Below are positions 18,716 to 27,375 of a DNA stretch of 64,000 bases, one piece after another. The DNA lies in the NCBI RefSeq assembly GCF_011764545.1, contig NZ_AP022870.1, forward strand, positions 7,880,001 to 7,944,000, in the 5' to 3' direction. Position 1 is the first letter of the stretch; every line of letters begins with the position of its first letter. The notes under the pieces were generated by a model. It saw nothing but the letters and a program-made list of their open reading frames with translations. It was not told the DNA's origin and made no database searches. The DNA comes from Phytohabitans flavus. Its GTDB lineage: Bacteria; Actinomycetota; Actinomycetes; Mycobacteriales; Micromonosporaceae. The position numbers and the translations under genes were made by a program.

Positions 18716-19645
18716 TCACTGGTAGCGCGCGCTCTCGTAGGACCAGTCCATCGTGCCCCGGATGGCGTACTCCACGCCGTCGAGGTACCTGCGGCCGGCG
18801 GCACCGTGCGGTGGCACCGCCGCCCGCAGGACCGGGAAGTGGCGCATCGTCCGCTGCCAGCGCGCCCGAGCCACCTCGGCGGCCTCCTCCAGCGATACGC
18901 CGCGCTCGGTGGCGATGGCCAGCACGAGGTTGTGCCCGCCGGCGGTGGCCGCGTCCCGCTCGAGTGAGAGCAGGTCGTTGAACCAGGAAAGCAGGTCGTT
19001 GCCGGTACGGCTGAACGCCCGCACGGCTGGGTGGTAATAGAACGATTCATTTACAAGGTCACCGTTGCCCGCGAAGTCGACGAGCGCGTGCGCCACGTAC
19101 GCCGCGGAGGTGGCCCGTCGCAGCTCGACGTACTCCTGCACGGCAGGTCGGTGTCCGCCCGCCTTGTTGCGCGCCTCGACCACCACCCCGTTGAGGTGAT
19201 GCTCGACGGTGGCGACGAAGCGGGTCCGCCACCTCGCCGGCATCCGGCGCTGGGGCTCGCGCCAGGCGTCGGCGAGCATGCTGCCCAGCGGCCCGGGCAG
19301 TGCGTCATCGGGGGATCCGGGCTCGCCGCGCAGCAGGGACAGCGCGCCGCCGACCAGAGCGCGTACCCGCTCCGGCTCCGGCACGCTTGCCCGGTCGCAC
19401 TCGTCGTCGATGAGGAAGAACCAGGTGAAGAGGGCGGAGAGCACGTGGAGGTCGCCTGGGCTCGCGTGGGGGTAGAGGCGGGCCGCGTACCGGGCGATTC
19501 GGCCTTCGGCGAGCCGGTCGGCGTACACGCCGGGCAGCCCATGGCTACGGGTCCATCCGTCGAGCCAGCCGTGGGCCTCTTCGGCATAAGCCGAGATAAC
19601 CGGATTAATCGGGCACTGGAGATCAAGGGAGATCGTCCGCAACAT
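18716..19645 (-). CDS. Class I terpene synthase
   Basis: A 309-residue all-helical terpene cyclase. The Asp-rich metal site is DDECD (D80, D81). The NSE triad is NDLLSLERD (N223, S227, D231), with Asp in place of the usual final Glu. The C-terminal Arg-Tyr pair is R307-Y308. It should ionise a linear prenyl diphosphate, probably farnesyl or geranyl diphosphate, to a cyclic terpene; the product cannot be read from sequence. The start at 19645 is fixed by a perfect AGGAGG five bases upstream; an ATG at 19672 lacks a ribosome site. The gene lies between the UbiA-like and UbiX-like genes on the opposite strand, 61 bp from the UbiX start. Confidence 0.92.
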   Translation of the reverse strand: MLRTISLDLQCPINPVISAYAEEAHGWLDGWTRSHGLPGVYADRLAEGRIARYAARLYPHASPGDLHVLSALFTWFFLIDDECDRASVPEPERVRALVGGALSLLRGEPGSPDDALPGPLGSMLADAWREPQRRMPARWRTRFVATVEHHLNGVVVEARNKAGGHRPAVQEYVELRRATSAAYVAHALVDFAGNGDLVNESFYYHPAVRAFSRTGNDLLSWFNDLLSLERDAATAGGHNLVLAIATERGVSLEEAAEVARARWQRTMRHFPVLRAAVPPHGAAGRRYLDGVEYAIRGTMDWSYESARYQ

Positions 19646-19650
19646 CGCAG

Positions 19651-19656
19651 CCTCCT
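19651..19656 (-). promoter_or_regulatory. Ribosome binding site that sets the terpene synthase start
   Basis: On the minus strand this reads AGGAGG, five bases before the ATG at 19645. It decides against the upstream in-frame ATG at 19672. Confidence 0.85.
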
Positions 19657-19706
19657 GCAGTCCCGCCAACATCAGCTTGGCCTGACGGTAGCTCTAGTCT
19701 GGATCT

Positions 19707-20327
19707 ATGCGGAATCCATGGATCGTCGGTGTTTCAGGTGCTTCAGGGACGCCGTACGCTGCGGCGCTCCTGCGTGGACTGTTCGACGCGGGTGAATCGG
19801 TTGATCTCGTGGTATCCCGCGCCGCCCGGCTGACGATCCTCGACGAGACCCGCGCACCCTTCCGCGACGCCCACTGGAAGGACGACCTGGCCGGGTGGCT
19901 CGGGCGTGACCTCGACGGTGCCGACGTGAGCTACTGGCCGGCCGGTGACCTGGCGGCCGGGCCGAGCAGCGGCTCGTACCTGGCGCGCGGCATGGTGGTC
20001 GTTCCGGCGAGCACCGCCGCGTGCGCCGGGATCGCGATCGGCCTCTCGAAGGACCTGCTCCAGCGGGCCGCCGAGGTAAACCTCAAGGAGCGCCGGCGGG
20101 TGGTGGTGGTGCCGCGCGAGACGCCGGTGACCCGTAGCCACCTGAGCCACCTCATCGCACTGCACGACGCCGGGGCCGTCGTGCTGCCGGCCAGTCCGGG
20201 CTTCTACGGTGCCGGCGCGTCCGCGACGGCGCAGCAGTTGGTGGACTTCGTCGCTGGCAAGGCGCTGGACGCGCTCGGTGTGCCGCACTCACTCTTCCGC
20301 CGCTGGCAGGGCCAGCTCGGGTCCTAA
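19707..20327 (+). CDS. ubiX: UbiX-family flavin prenyltransferase
   Basis: A 206-residue enzyme that prenylates FMN to the prFMN cofactor used by UbiD-family decarboxylases. The N-terminal GVSGASGTPYAAALLRGL is the family signature, and the SSGSYLARGMVVVPAS and ETPVTRSHLSHLIALHDAGA segments match the FMN and dimethylallyl phosphate sites. Its client is most likely the decarboxylase at 16397-17860. No clear Shine-Dalgarno precedes ATG 19707, so the mRNA may be leaderless. The terpene synthase reads away from it. Confidence 0.93.
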   Translation: MRNPWIVGVSGASGTPYAAALLRGLFDAGESVDLVVSRAARLTILDETRAPFRDAHWKDDLAGWLGRDLDGADVSYWPAGDLAAGPSSGSYLARGMVVVPASTAACAGIAIGLSKDLLQRAAEVNLKERRRVVVVPRETPVTRSHLSHLIALHDAGAVVLPASPGFYGAGASATAQQLVDFVAGKALDALGVPHSLFRRWQGQLGS

Positions 20328-20375
20328 GGATCCGGCCTGGCCGCAGGTGCCGGTGGCGCGTGAGCCGGCCTTGGC

Positions 20376-20690
20376 TCAGCGCATGTTGACGTTGCCCGGG
20401 CTGGGCGTATGGTGACCGGCGCTCCGCGGCGGACCAGGATTCGCGCCCGGGCCGTCGTTGCGCGGCCGGTTGGCGGTCGACGGCGGCTGCTGCTCATCGC
20501 GCAGCTCGTCCAGCTCGCCCTCGCCCTCAAGCAGCGCGCGCACCTCCGACTCGCGGAAGCGGCGATGGCCACCGGGGGTGCGGATACTGCCGATCCGCCC
20601 CGCGGCCGCCCACCTGGTCACGGTCTTTGGATCGACGCGGAACAGCGCAGCCACCTCGCCCGGCGTCAGCAGACGATCTCCAGTGTCCAC
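20376..20690 (-). CDS. BldC-family MerR-like helix-turn-helix regulator
   Basis: A 104-residue protein whose residues 5-55 closely follow BldC: LLTPGEVAALFRVDPKTVTRWA, then a GRIGSIRTPGGHRRF wing and SEVRALL. BldC binds DNA cooperatively as head-to-tail oligomers and times sporulation. This protein has a polar 45-residue tail that BldC itself lacks, so it may be a paralogue. GTG 20690 was chosen because GGAGG lies four bases upstream and the product then starts at the conserved domain; the frame extends upstream to 20849 without family similarity. Confidence 0.88.
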   Translation of the reverse strand: MDTGDRLLTPGEVAALFRVDPKTVTRWAAAGRIGSIRTPGGHRRFRESEVRALLEGEGELDELRDEQQPPSTANRPRNDGPGANPGPPRSAGHHTPSPGNVNMR

Positions 20691-20876
20691 AGCCCCTCCC
20701 TCGCGTCGCACGATGGCCGTAGGTTGGATGCCCGACAGCCTCGATAGGGACGTACGGTCATTACAGCACCGCGAGCGTGCCGTGTCCGGGAAACAGGGAA
20801 AACGCACTGTCTGGGAAGTTAGGCAGTAGGATTTGCGAGCCTTGCTCACCTCCCCGACTGTTAATGTCTACCACCA

Positions 20877-21352
20877 GTGGACGACATAGATCTGAGGCTT
20901 GTGGAGCTATTGCGGGGGAATGCCCGGCTCTCGTATGCGGAGCTGGCCCGGCAGGTCGGCCTCTCCGCACCCGCAGTGCACGATCGCGTGGGCAAGCTGG
21001 AGAGCAGCGGGGTGATCCGCGGCTACCGCGCGGATGCTGAGCCGGGGGCGATCGGGCTTGGCGTGACGGCGCTGATCGGGCTGGTGCAGGACTCCGGCGG
21101 TGACACCGACGACGTGCTCGAGGCGCTGCGTGGGATGCCCGAGATCGAGTCGTGCTACTTCATGGCCGGGGTGGAGTCGTTCCTCCTCAAGGTGCGGGTG
21201 CCCACGATCCAGGAGCTGGAGACCGTGATCCTCCGGCTCAACCGGACCGCGGGGTGGCATCGACGCGTACCACCATCGCCCTCTCCACCAAATGGGAGGA
21301 GCGGCCGCAGCCCCTGTTACGGTCCGAGGATGGAACTCCTCGATCGGTGTAA
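20877..21352 (+). CDS. Lrp/AsnC-family transcriptional regulator (frameshifted near 21252)
   Basis: An N-terminal helix-turn-helix ([39 protein letters not shown]) is followed by an RAM ligand domain (VTALIGLV onward). After LNRTAG the frame is lost. Adding one G to the gggg run at 21252-21255 restores [15 protein letters not shown], the normal Lrp C-terminus, and a stop at 21350-21352 that overlaps the next gene by 23 bp (158 residues). As given, the frame instead runs straight into the Cds1-like gene. A sequencing error is likelier than a fusion. DecR-type Lrp proteins control cysteine desulfhydrases, which fits the neighbour. Start is GTG 20877. Confidence 0.85.
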
Positions 21353-22442
21353 TGACTCCGATCGCGCCTGGGTCACCGACGCGATCGCCAAGGTCGAGGC
21401 CGACGCCAACCGCTCCGCCGACACCCACCTGCTGGCGTTTCCGCTGCCTGTCGACTGGGGCATCGACCTGTACCTCAAGGACGAGTCCGTGCACCCCACG
21501 GGCTCGCTCAAGCACCGGCTCGCCCGCTCGCTCTTCCTCTACGGCCTCTGCAACGGCTGGATCGGGCCGAAGACGACGATCGTGGAGGCGTCGTCCGGCT
21601 CTACGGCCGTCTCCGAGGCGTACTTCGCCCGCATGCTCGGCCTCCCCTTCATCGCGGTGATGCCGGCCTCCACGTCGCAGGAGAAGGTGGCGCTGATCGA
21701 GTTTCAGGGCGGCAGGTGCCACCTCGTCGAGGACCCCGCCTCCGTCGTGGTCGAGGCCCGCTGGCTGGCCGAGGACACCGGCGGGCACTTCATGGACCAG
21801 TTCACGTACGCGGAGCGGGCCACCGACTGGCGGGGCAACAACAACATCGCCGAGTCGATCTACGCGCAGATGGCGCTGGAACGGCACGCCATCCCAGCCT
21901 GGGTCGTCGTCGGCGCCGGCACCGGGGGCACCAGCGCGACCATCGGCCGGTACGCCCGCTACTGCCGCTATCCCACCAAGCTGTGTGTGGTCGACCCGGA
22001 GAACTCGGCGTTTTACCCAGCCTGGCAGGCGGCCGACTGGAGCCACGAGACCGGGCTGGGCTCGCGCATCGAGGGGATCGGGCGGCCGAGGGTGGAGCCG
22101 TCGTTTCAGCCCACGCTTGTGGACCGCATGGTCCGGGTGCCGGACGCCGCCTCACTCGCCGCGATGCGCGCGGCCTCCGCGCTGCTCGGGCGCCGCGTCG
22201 GCGGATCCACCGGTACGAACCTGTGGGGCGCCTTCGGCCTGATCGCCGAGATGCGCGCGGCCGGCACACGTGGCTCGGTGGTGACCCTGCTCTGCGACGC
22301 CGGCGAGCGGTACGCCAACACGTACTACTCCGACGAATGGGTCGCAGCGCAGGGTCTCGACATGGCCCCTTACCTGGGGATGCTCGACGGCTTTCTGGCG
22401 ACCGGGATCATGCCTGCCGCTCTGCCAGCCCTGGGTACGTGA
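21330..22442 (+). CDS. cds1: PLP-dependent L-cysteine desulfhydrase, Cds1 type
   Basis: A 370-residue fold-type II PLP enzyme of the cysteine synthase family. The PLP lysine is in [13 protein letters not shown], with a [14 protein letters not shown] substrate loop and a [14 protein letters not shown] phosphate-binding loop. It closely resembles mycobacterial Cds1 (Rv3684), which breaks L-cysteine to pyruvate, ammonia and sulfide. The gene follows and slightly overlaps an Lrp regulator, as in cysteine-sensing desulfhydrase loci of other bacteria. ATG 21330 was chosen as the family start. Its end overlaps the convergent glycolipid-binding gene by 35 bp. Assignment to desulfhydrase and not synthase rests on the family match. 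Confidence 0.82.
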   Translation: MELLDRCNDSDRAWVTDAIAKVEADANRSADTHLLAFPLPVDWGIDLYLKDESVHPTGSLKHRLARSLFLYGLCNGWIGPKTTIVEASSGSTAVSEAYFARMLGLPFIAVMPASTSQEKVALIEFQGGRCHLVEDPASVVVEARWLAEDTGGHFMDQFTYAERATDWRGNNNIAESIYAQMALERHAIPAWVVVGAGTGGTSATIGRYARYCRYPTKLCVVDPENSAFYPAWQAADWSHETGLGSRIEGIGRPRVEPSFQPTLVDRMVRVPDAASLAAMRAASALLGRRVGGSTGTNLWGAFGLIAEMRAAGTRGSVVTLLCDAGERYANTYYSDEWVAAQGLDMAPYLGMLDGFLATGIMPAALPALGT

Positions 22443-23031
22443 GCACATACCCCTCCTTGTCGACGGCCAGGTCGGCGCCGAAGCCCTCGAGGTCGAAGCG
22501 GATCGTGCTCTCGTCGACCACCCGGTAGGTCTGGGCGCTGGGCAGCACCTCGAGGCTGGGCACCAGCACCCACGCCATCGTGAGGGCGTGCGTGGTGCCG
22601 GGCGGCGCGTCGAGCAGGCCAAGCCGCCGGATGGGCAGTGTGTTGGGAAGAGGGGCGCCGGCGAGGTCGATGTCGATCGCGTCGTGCAGCCGGTCGGGCT
22701 CGTCGGTGCCGGGCAGGCCGGCTGGGGCGTGGCCCTCGCTGATCAGCACTCGGTCGAGGTCACCCTGCTCGGCGGTGGTCGCCCGCCAGCGGCCGGCCGC
22801 CCGCTCCAGCCGCAACGAGCGCAGCCAGCCGGCGCCCTCGACGGTCACGTCGAGGTGAGCGGTGGCCCAGGTCTCGTCGGTGACCAGCTCATAGCGGCAC
22901 AGATAGGGAATCGGGTCGATGGCAGTCGCGACGCCGCGCGCGATCAGACCGCGCCGGTCGTCGAAGAGCGCCAGGTCGGTGCCGGTGGTGTCGGTGCGTT
23001 GCCACAGCAGTGCCTTGGGTAACGTCGCCAT
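22408..23031 (-). CDS. Putative glycolipid-binding domain protein (PF06475 type)
   Basis: A 207-residue soluble protein. The layout, with [15 protein letters not shown] at the start, an alternating beta pattern, [20 protein letters not shown] and [16 protein letters not shown] near the end, matches the bacterial putative glycolipid-binding family. No enzymatic residues are obvious, and the biological role is not established. ATG 23031 was chosen; a longer frame to 23076 adds Arg-rich residues. A strong hairpin lies upstream, separating it from the helicase gene. Confidence 0.72.
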   Translation of the reverse strand: MATLPKALLWQRTDTTGTDLALFDDRRGLIARGVATAIDPIPYLCRYELVTDETWATAHLDVTVEGAGWLRSLRLERAAGRWRATTAEQGDLDRVLISEGHAPAGLPGTDEPDRLHDAIDIDLAGAPLPNTLPIRRLGLLDAPPGTTHALTMAWVLVPSLEVLPSAQTYRVVDESTIRFDLEGFGADLAVDKEGYVLTYPGLAERQA

Positions 23032-23082
23032 GCCCGAAACGCTACCGGCACAACGCGCTCGGCGCCGCCCGTGCACCGCTGA

Positions 23083-23115
23083 TCATGGGTTCCACCGCAG
23101 GGGTGGAACCCATGA
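23083..23115 (-). terminator. 14-bp perfect hairpin terminator after the helicase gene
   Basis: 23083-23096 and 23102-23115 are perfectly complementary (core ATGGGTTCCACC / GGTGGAACCCAT) with a five-base loop. It begins 8 bp after the minus-strand helicase stop. There is no T-tract on either side, so it would act as an intrinsic terminator of the I-shaped actinobacterial kind or as an mRNA 3' stabiliser. Confidence 0.8.
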
Positions 23116-23122
23116 CCGTCAC

Positions 23123-24493
23123 TCAGTGAGTACGTGCGGCTGGCCGGCGGTCGCCACCGGAGCGGCGAAAGCCCTGCGGGCGATCCCCGCGGGGACGGCC
23201 GTCGTGGCGGAAACCGCGCGGGCGGTCGGTGCGGCGTGCCGGCGGCGGCGTGGGCTCGTCCACCACGGGAACACCGCTGGGCTCCCGGGCACCGGTCACC
23301 TCGGCCAACGCGGCGTCACCGGCGCGTACCCGAATCTGTCCGGGCTCCTCGACACCGGCCCGCTTGAGCATCGCCAGCGTCGACTTGCGCTGCTTGGGCA
23401 GGACCAGCGTGACCACCGCGCCCGACTCACCAGCCCGCGCGGTACGGCCGGCGCGGTGCAGGTAGTCCTTCTCGTCCTTGGGCGGGTCGATGTGAACGAC
23501 GAGCGAGATGCCGTCGACGTGGATGCCGCGGGCGGCGACATCGGTGGCGACCAGCACGTTCATCCGTCCCTCGCGGAACTCGGCGAGCGTGCGGGTGCGT
23601 GCCCGCTGCGTCTTGCCGCCGTGCAGCGCCCCGGCCCGCACGCCCACCGCGGCGAGCTGCCCGACCAGCCGGTCGACGCCCATCTGGGTGCGCGCGAACA
23701 TGATCGTGCGGCCCTCGCGGGCGGCGATCGAGGCGGTCACACCGAACTTGTCGTGCGGCGGGATCAGCAGCAGGTGGTGGTCCATCGTGGTGACGGTCGC
23801 GACCGGCGGAGCGGTCGAGTGGGTCACCGGGTCGCTCATGAAGCGCTGCACCAGCGTGTCGACGTCGCCGTCGAGCGTGGCCGAGAAGAGCAGCCGCTGG
23901 CCACCCTCCGGCGTCTTGTCGAGCAGCTCGGTGACATCGGGCAGGAAGCCCATGTCGGCCATCTGGTCGGCCTCGTCGAGCACCGTGATGGCGACGTCGT
24001 CGAGCGAGCAGGCGCCGCGCTCGATCAGGTCCTTGAGCCGGCCGGGCGTGGCCACCAGGACCTCGGTGCCGCGGCGCAGCGAGTCGATCTGCCGGTCGTA
24101 CGGCACACCGCCGACGGCTGTGGCCAGGAACACACTCAGCGCCTTGCCGAGCGGTCGCAGCGCGTCAGCGACCTGCATGGCCAGCTCACGGGTCGGCACC
24201 AGGATCAGCGCACGCGGACGCCGCGAGCGGGCTCGCTCGCCCTCCGCGACCCGCGCCAGCAGCGGCAGCCCGAAGGCGAGAGTCTTGCCCGAGCCGGTCT
24301 GGCCACGGCCGAGGACATCACGGCCGGCCAGCGCGTCGGGGACGGTCGCGGCCTGGATCTCGAACGGGGTGAAGATGCCCTCCCGGTCCAGCTCGCGCAC
24401 CAGGGGCATTGGCAGGCCGAGGTCGGCGAAGGTCTGCTCGGAGGAGGGCTCGAAGGCGGATGGGAACGTGCTTGGATCAGCGAACGTGGTCAA
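23123..24493 (-). CDS. DEAD-box ATP-dependent RNA helicase
   Basis: A 456-residue helicase with all core motifs in order: Q motif (FTPFEIQ), I (GQTGSGKT), Ia (PTRELA), Ib (TPGR), II (DEAD), III (SAT), IV (IMFARTQ), V (ATDVAARGIH) and VI (HRAGRTARAG). A basic RG-rich tail of about 45 residues (DRPRGFRHDGRPRG type) would add RNA affinity. Roles in ribosome assembly or mRNA unwinding are typical. The start is TTG 24493, with AGAGG five bases upstream; no in-frame ATG fits. The 193-bp upstream spacer is long and could hold a leader. Confidence 0.93.
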   Translation of the reverse strand: MTTFADPSTFPSAFEPSSEQTFADLGLPMPLVRELDREGIFTPFEIQAATVPDALAGRDVLGRGQTGSGKTLAFGLPLLARVAEGERARSRRPRALILVPTRELAMQVADALRPLGKALSVFLATAVGGVPYDRQIDSLRRGTEVLVATPGRLKDLIERGACSLDDVAITVLDEADQMADMGFLPDVTELLDKTPEGGQRLLFSATLDGDVDTLVQRFMSDPVTHSTAPPVATVTTMDHHLLLIPPHDKFGVTASIAAREGRTIMFARTQMGVDRLVGQLAAVGVRAGALHGGKTQRARTRTLAEFREGRMNVLVATDVAARGIHVDGISLVVHIDPPKDEKDYLHRAGRTARAGESGAVVTLVLPKQRKSTLAMLKRAGVEEPGQIRVRAGDAALAEVTGAREPSGVPVVDEPTPPPARRTDRPRGFRHDGRPRGDRPQGFRRSGGDRRPAARTH

Positions 24494-24686
24494 GTAAACC
24501 TCTCAGCGGGGGGCGCTTCTTCGCGTGGCCCCGCCGCGGCTAATGGGCAGCCGCCGTGTATCGCCCCAAAGAACGCCCAAGGACGCGCAAATCAAGCGCG
24601 CCGGGTCGGTAGAACTCGACAAGTGTACGGGCAGCCAGGCGTATCGGCACACGGATATGCCCGGTCGTGGGGAGGCTCACCCGGGG

Positions 24687-27202
24687 TCAGCTTTTGAGGA
24701 AGCTGTCGAACAGGCTGGAGAAGGTATCTCCGCTTACGAGTACGACCAACGCCCCGACCGCCACGAGGATTCCCAACACAAGAGCCATGACGAGGAAGAC
24801 CTTGGCCGTGTTTCCAGCCGAGGTGGGCCCGTCGGAGCGCCCCTGGGAGAGGATGTGGCCGGTCAGCGAGCCGGAGTTTTCCAGCGGGCTGGCCCCAGCG
24901 ATGGCCATGGTCATCTGACCTGGCCCGGAGCCCGAGGCACCGTAGACCGTCCCAGGTGGCGGCTGATCGCCCCTGCCGCGCTGGCCGCGGGCCCATTCCC
25001 CATATTCCGCTGAGGTGGAGACCGGTGGCGCCGAGGTGGGCGGCGCGCTGGTGGGCGCGGGCGGCGGCTCCACGGGTGCCGGCGGAGGCGCGGGCGGCGG
25101 GGAGAAGAGCGAGGGAGCAGGCGGGGGCGGCGGCGCGCTCGTGGCCGCCTCGCTCACCGGGGGCGGCGCGTCGACGGCGCTCCAGCGCCCGGGCGCGGTC
25201 GGGTTGCCAGCCGGCGGCCAGGTCGGCAGCGCGGGCGCCGGGACGACCGGTGCGGCAGATGGCGGTGGCGCGGCCGGCGATGGCGCCGAGGTGAGTGGCG
25301 GCGGCGCGGCCGCATATGGCGGCAGGGGGCTGTGTGACGCCTGCGCCGGGTGGGGCGGCATGGCCTCCAGCGGCGGCCGTGCGCCCTGCGGCGGCGGTGC
25401 GAGGTACGGCGGTGGCGTCACAGCGGGCGGCCCCAGCGGCGGCGCGGCGGCGGCCGGCGGCGCGAGGTGCGGCGGGACCCCGGGCGGCCCTGGCGAGGGC
25501 GGGACGGCTGGCAGCGCAGCCGCCCCGCGAGGCGTGAACGGCGTCGTCGCACCGCGGACCGGTGTGCCCGGCGGGGCTGGCACCACTTGGGGGACCGTCA
25601 TCACCGGCGGTGGCGGCGGAAACGGCGGCAATGGCTCCGGCGGCTGCGGCCCCGGCGTCGGCGCAGGGTTGGGCGGCCCCGGCACGGGCGGGATCGGCAC
25701 CGGCGGCGCCGGCTCCGGCGTCGGGAACGGGTTGGGCGCCGGCCCCGGACCCGGCGGCTCCGGCGCGGGCGGGCCGGGCGGCGGCTCGCCCGGCTCCGGC
25801 TGCTCGGGATCGGGGGTACCGGCACGGTAGACGCGGGCACGGCCGGCCGAGGGCTGCGCGGCCACTGCCGCCTCTGCGGCCGAGACCTGGCCCGCACCCG
25901 GCACGCTCGCCCGGGCGCGGGCACCCAGGGCGGAGATGAGCGAGTCACCGCGCGGCGCGGATCGCTGAGGTGGCACGAGGTACTCCGGCTCGGCCGCCTC
26001 TGCCTGCACGGCGGCGGGAGGAACCGGTGGCGTCAGCGCCCCGCCCGGCGGTGTGGGGGTGGCGGACGGCACCGAGTAGGCGGGAGTCTCCCGCACCGGC
26101 GGCGGCTCCGGCGGCTGGGCCTCCCGCTCTTCGGGCTGCGCGTCCCGGGGGCGGCGGGGGCGGAGTCGCGCCACGGCACCTCGAACGCCGACCACGGCGA
26201 GTCGGTCTGCGGCCTCTTCGGCTGGCGCCGCTCCAGCGGCGGGCCGGGGACCGCCGACTTCACCGGCGCGGGCAGCCCGGCCGCCGGCGGAGCGGAGGCG
26301 GCGGCCGCCGTGGGCGATGGCGGTGTGAAGGCGGAGGCCGGCAGCCCGGACGGCATGGAGGCGGCCGGCGGGGCGGAGGTCGGCGCGGGCGAAAGAGAGG
26401 CCGGCGTGCCAAAGACGGGTGCGGGCGGAGACGAGGCCGGTGCCGCGGAGACGGGTGCCGGCGGAGCGGAGGCCGGTGCGAGTGGGCTGGGTGGCGGCAT
26501 GACCGGCGGGACGCTCGGTGCGGCCGGGGAGGCGCTCGACTCGCCGGCCCGGTACGTGCGGCCGGCGGCGGGCGGTGTCGGCAGGGCGGCGAGGTCGGCT
26601 GGAGCGAGCGGGGCGGAGCCCGAGACCGAGGCACGCCCGACGACACCCGGCCGGGGCGATGGCACCGGCTGGGGTGGTGGGACCGGCTGGGGCGGTTCGT
26701 TCGGGGTCGGGGTGCTCCAGGCGGGCACGATCCGCAGGGGCGCCGGCGCGGCTGCCGCTGGCGGCGCGCTCACCTGCGCCGCGCCGGCCCACACCGCCGG
26801 GGGTGCGGCTGGCGGGGATGCGGATGCGGGGGCGGGTGGAGAGCTCACCTGCGCCGGGCCGGGCCACACCGCCGGGGGCGTGGCCGGCGGGCTGACCGGG
26901 GCGGACGAGGCCGCCGGCGGACCGCTCACGGAGGCGGATGCGCGAGCCGGAGCCGCGGGTGGCGCAGACGAGGGCGCTGGCGGGGCGGAAGAAGGCGCGG
27001 CCGGAGAGGCGAAGCCAGGCCACAGCGCGCCCTCGGGTGGGGGCGGTGGCATCTCATACGCCTCGGGCAGCTGCTCCGACGGCGGCTCGGGCAGTGTCGT
27101 GCCCACGGGCGGTGGCGGAGGTAGTGGTGGCAGCTCAGCCGCGAGCCCTGTCGGCTCGCCGGCCTTTCCGGCGGCCGGCGGATCCTGTCGCTCGTCCATC
27201 AT
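24687..27202 (-). CDS. Proline-rich tail-anchored membrane protein (frameshifted near 26147)
   Basis: I do not recognise this protein. It begins MMDERQDPPAAG at 27202 and is dominated by Pro and Ala with PPAAP, APPAP and PPPP runs for about 750 residues, then a Gly/Ser/Thr stretch and a single C-terminal helix (VFLVMALVLGILVAVGALVVLV) with a short tail, so it looks tail-anchored or bitopic. The first 350 codons and the last 485 are in different frames. Adding one G to the ggggg run at 26147-26151 joins them (about 838 residues), and both halves share composition. The role could be scaffold or cell-envelope related; this is inference. Confidence 0.65.
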
Positions 27203-27303
27203 CGCCTCCCGCTCCCCCGCCGCACCGGACCGGTGCCGTCCGGACCGGAGCGTCCTTCAGCTTTTACCGTGCCACATCGCCCGGCGCCCGGACACCCGGA
27301 GTC

Positions 27304-27334
27304 GGGTTGTGGGCCGCTACCTGGCCCACAACCC
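27304..27334 (-). terminator. 12-bp perfect hairpin terminator after the NlpC/P60 gene
   Basis: GGGTTGTGGGCC (27304-27315) pairs perfectly with GGCCCACAACCC (27323-27334) around a seven-base loop, 42 bp past the minus-strand stop of the NlpC/P60 gene. Confidence 0.8.
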
Positions 27335-27375
27335 ACTTCCTACGGCCCAAGCCGTCCACTATGCGGACAGACCCG

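Noticed and set aside
19646-19672. An upstream ATG for the terpene synthase
   Set aside because: It has no ribosome site, whereas the ATG at 19645 has a perfect AGGAGG at five bases.
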